The notes under the pieces are model-generated. The model saw nothing but the letters and a program-made list of their open reading frames with translations. It was not told the origin of the DNA and searched no databases. A stretch of 64,000 bases of DNA. Origin: Mesostigma viride (taxonomy: Eukaryota > Streptophyta > Mesostigmatophyceae > Mesostigmatales > Mesostigmataceae). Shown here in pieces: positions 63,307 to 64,000 of the stretch (the first letter of the stretch is position 1; every line of letters begins with the position of its first letter). The stretch is taken from assembly GCA_009746045.1 (NCBI GenBank), contig RPFO01000256.1, positions 194,501 through 258,500 of the forward strand. The letters run 5' to 3'. Position numbers and translations under genes: made by a program.

Positions 63307-64000
63307 ATTGTCATTACACACGTATATATTTTTTAGAGGTACACGGCTGCCTGCCTGCCTGCAGCGATGTCCATCTTTGATTCGCATTCCGTGAAGATGT
63401 AGGAAATGCAGTCCGTTGCTCCCTTCTCGACTCGCAGCGTGACCACCGATGCCGTGCCACGAAGGTCAAGGCCGCTCATGTACTCTGGACCGGCACACGG
63501 CATATTAAGGTGACACGCCATCGTGAAGTTGTTGTTTAGCCACGTGGTAGGAGTCATGCCCTCCCGGACACAGGACAAACATTCCCTGGTCACCGAACGC
63601 GGACAACAGATTGATCCACGCCTCGGTTGCGTTCGTACGGTATCCAGGCGCTAGGTTGGATCCGTTGATGTCGTATTGGTAGGAAGTCATACCATCCGCG
63701 ATGTGATTGAACATCGTATTGCCAGATGCGTTGGTCACGTCCGCGCCGGCAGCAACCTGAATCGCCAGGAGTTTGCTGGCGGACGCGGAAGACAGCGACG
63801 CCTTGATGGCATAGGGAGTGCGAGTCCCGAGCGACTGTTTGGTAGACTGCCACGTCCGCCACTTGAAGGAGAGAGTTCCACCCTCGGCAAGCCTGGACGA
63901 GAAAATCTGGCCCACGATATCTTCTTGGAACCTGTACGTGTCGATGCTAAAGTGGATGTTGCTCAGTTCGAAACCAACACCTGTCGCTGCGTCAACGGCC
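63307..64000 (-). pseudogene. second copy of the PLV major capsid gene (C-terminal half), running off the window
   Basis: Nearly identical to 57,143–57,836, unlike the error-rich segment next to it. It is open from the window edge to about 63,570. Around the third break of copy 1 it has three T instead of four (frame kept there) but an extra C on the plus strand at about 63,565, which breaks the frame a few codons later. The stop equivalent is at 63,333. Confidence 0.85.

Overview
The window looks like nuclear DNA of a green alga. It has GC-rich exons, GT–AG introns that are far longer than the exons, non-LTR retrotransposon debris, huge simple-sequence arrays, and a polinton-like virus (PLV) element at the right end. 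A prasinophyte-type chlorophyte would fit, but that is inference; no rRNA gene or convincing tRNA gene is present.

Left third (1–17.3 kb): an unassigned stretch and a LINE ORF2 remnant, then a complete 13-exon gene for an organellar glutamyl-tRNA synthetase (3,629–17,311, +). I could phase all 13 exons; they sum to 1,803 nt (600 aa). From 17.3 to 26.8 kb lies a graveyard of at least two non-LTR retrotransposon types: one RT element with a restriction-like endonuclease, and one L1/RTE-like LINE with an ORF1 relative. It also holds short repeats that end in hairpins and (TTAA)n tails.

Middle (26.9–35.5 kb, −): a 6-exon gene for the catalytic tRNA-splicing endonuclease subunit SEN34. Its Tyr/His/Lys triad spacing equals that of the human enzyme. 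The first exon resembles the DRY_EERY region of SWAP-type splicing factors. 35.5–43 kb holds a foldback element, a G-rich strand-skewed block with one good candidate exon, retroelement 3' ends and uncertain ORFs. At 43,150–47,666 (+) a 3-exon gene encodes a 960-aa secreted/membrane redox protein: signal peptide, LPMO-like domain starting with His, EGF-like region, two DOMON-like regions and a cytochrome b561 core.

Right end: a LINE 3' end, a perfect 283-unit (CCAT)n array, a broken LINE ORF1 with its 3' UTR, a four-copy hairpin array (53.09–53.46 kb), and then an intronless, tightly packed minus-strand block (53.8–64.0 kb) of PLV virion genes. These are a double-jelly-roll-type major capsid protein, a candidate minor capsid protein, a pVI-like small protein, a Big/LamG-type fibre, a C2H2 zinc-finger protein and several unknown structural-looking proteins. 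The capsid gene is frame-broken, and a second, rearranged copy begins at 62.76 kb and runs off the window. No packaging ATPase, protease, polymerase or integrase is visible here.

The most unusual signal is general to all three host genes and both strands. Their introns contain multiple diverged copies ('echoes') of the adjoining exon–intron boundary, often keeping the splice dinucleotide, and in two cases expanded into tandem arrays (33 bp × 9 and 91 bp × 6) of exon end plus 5' splice site.
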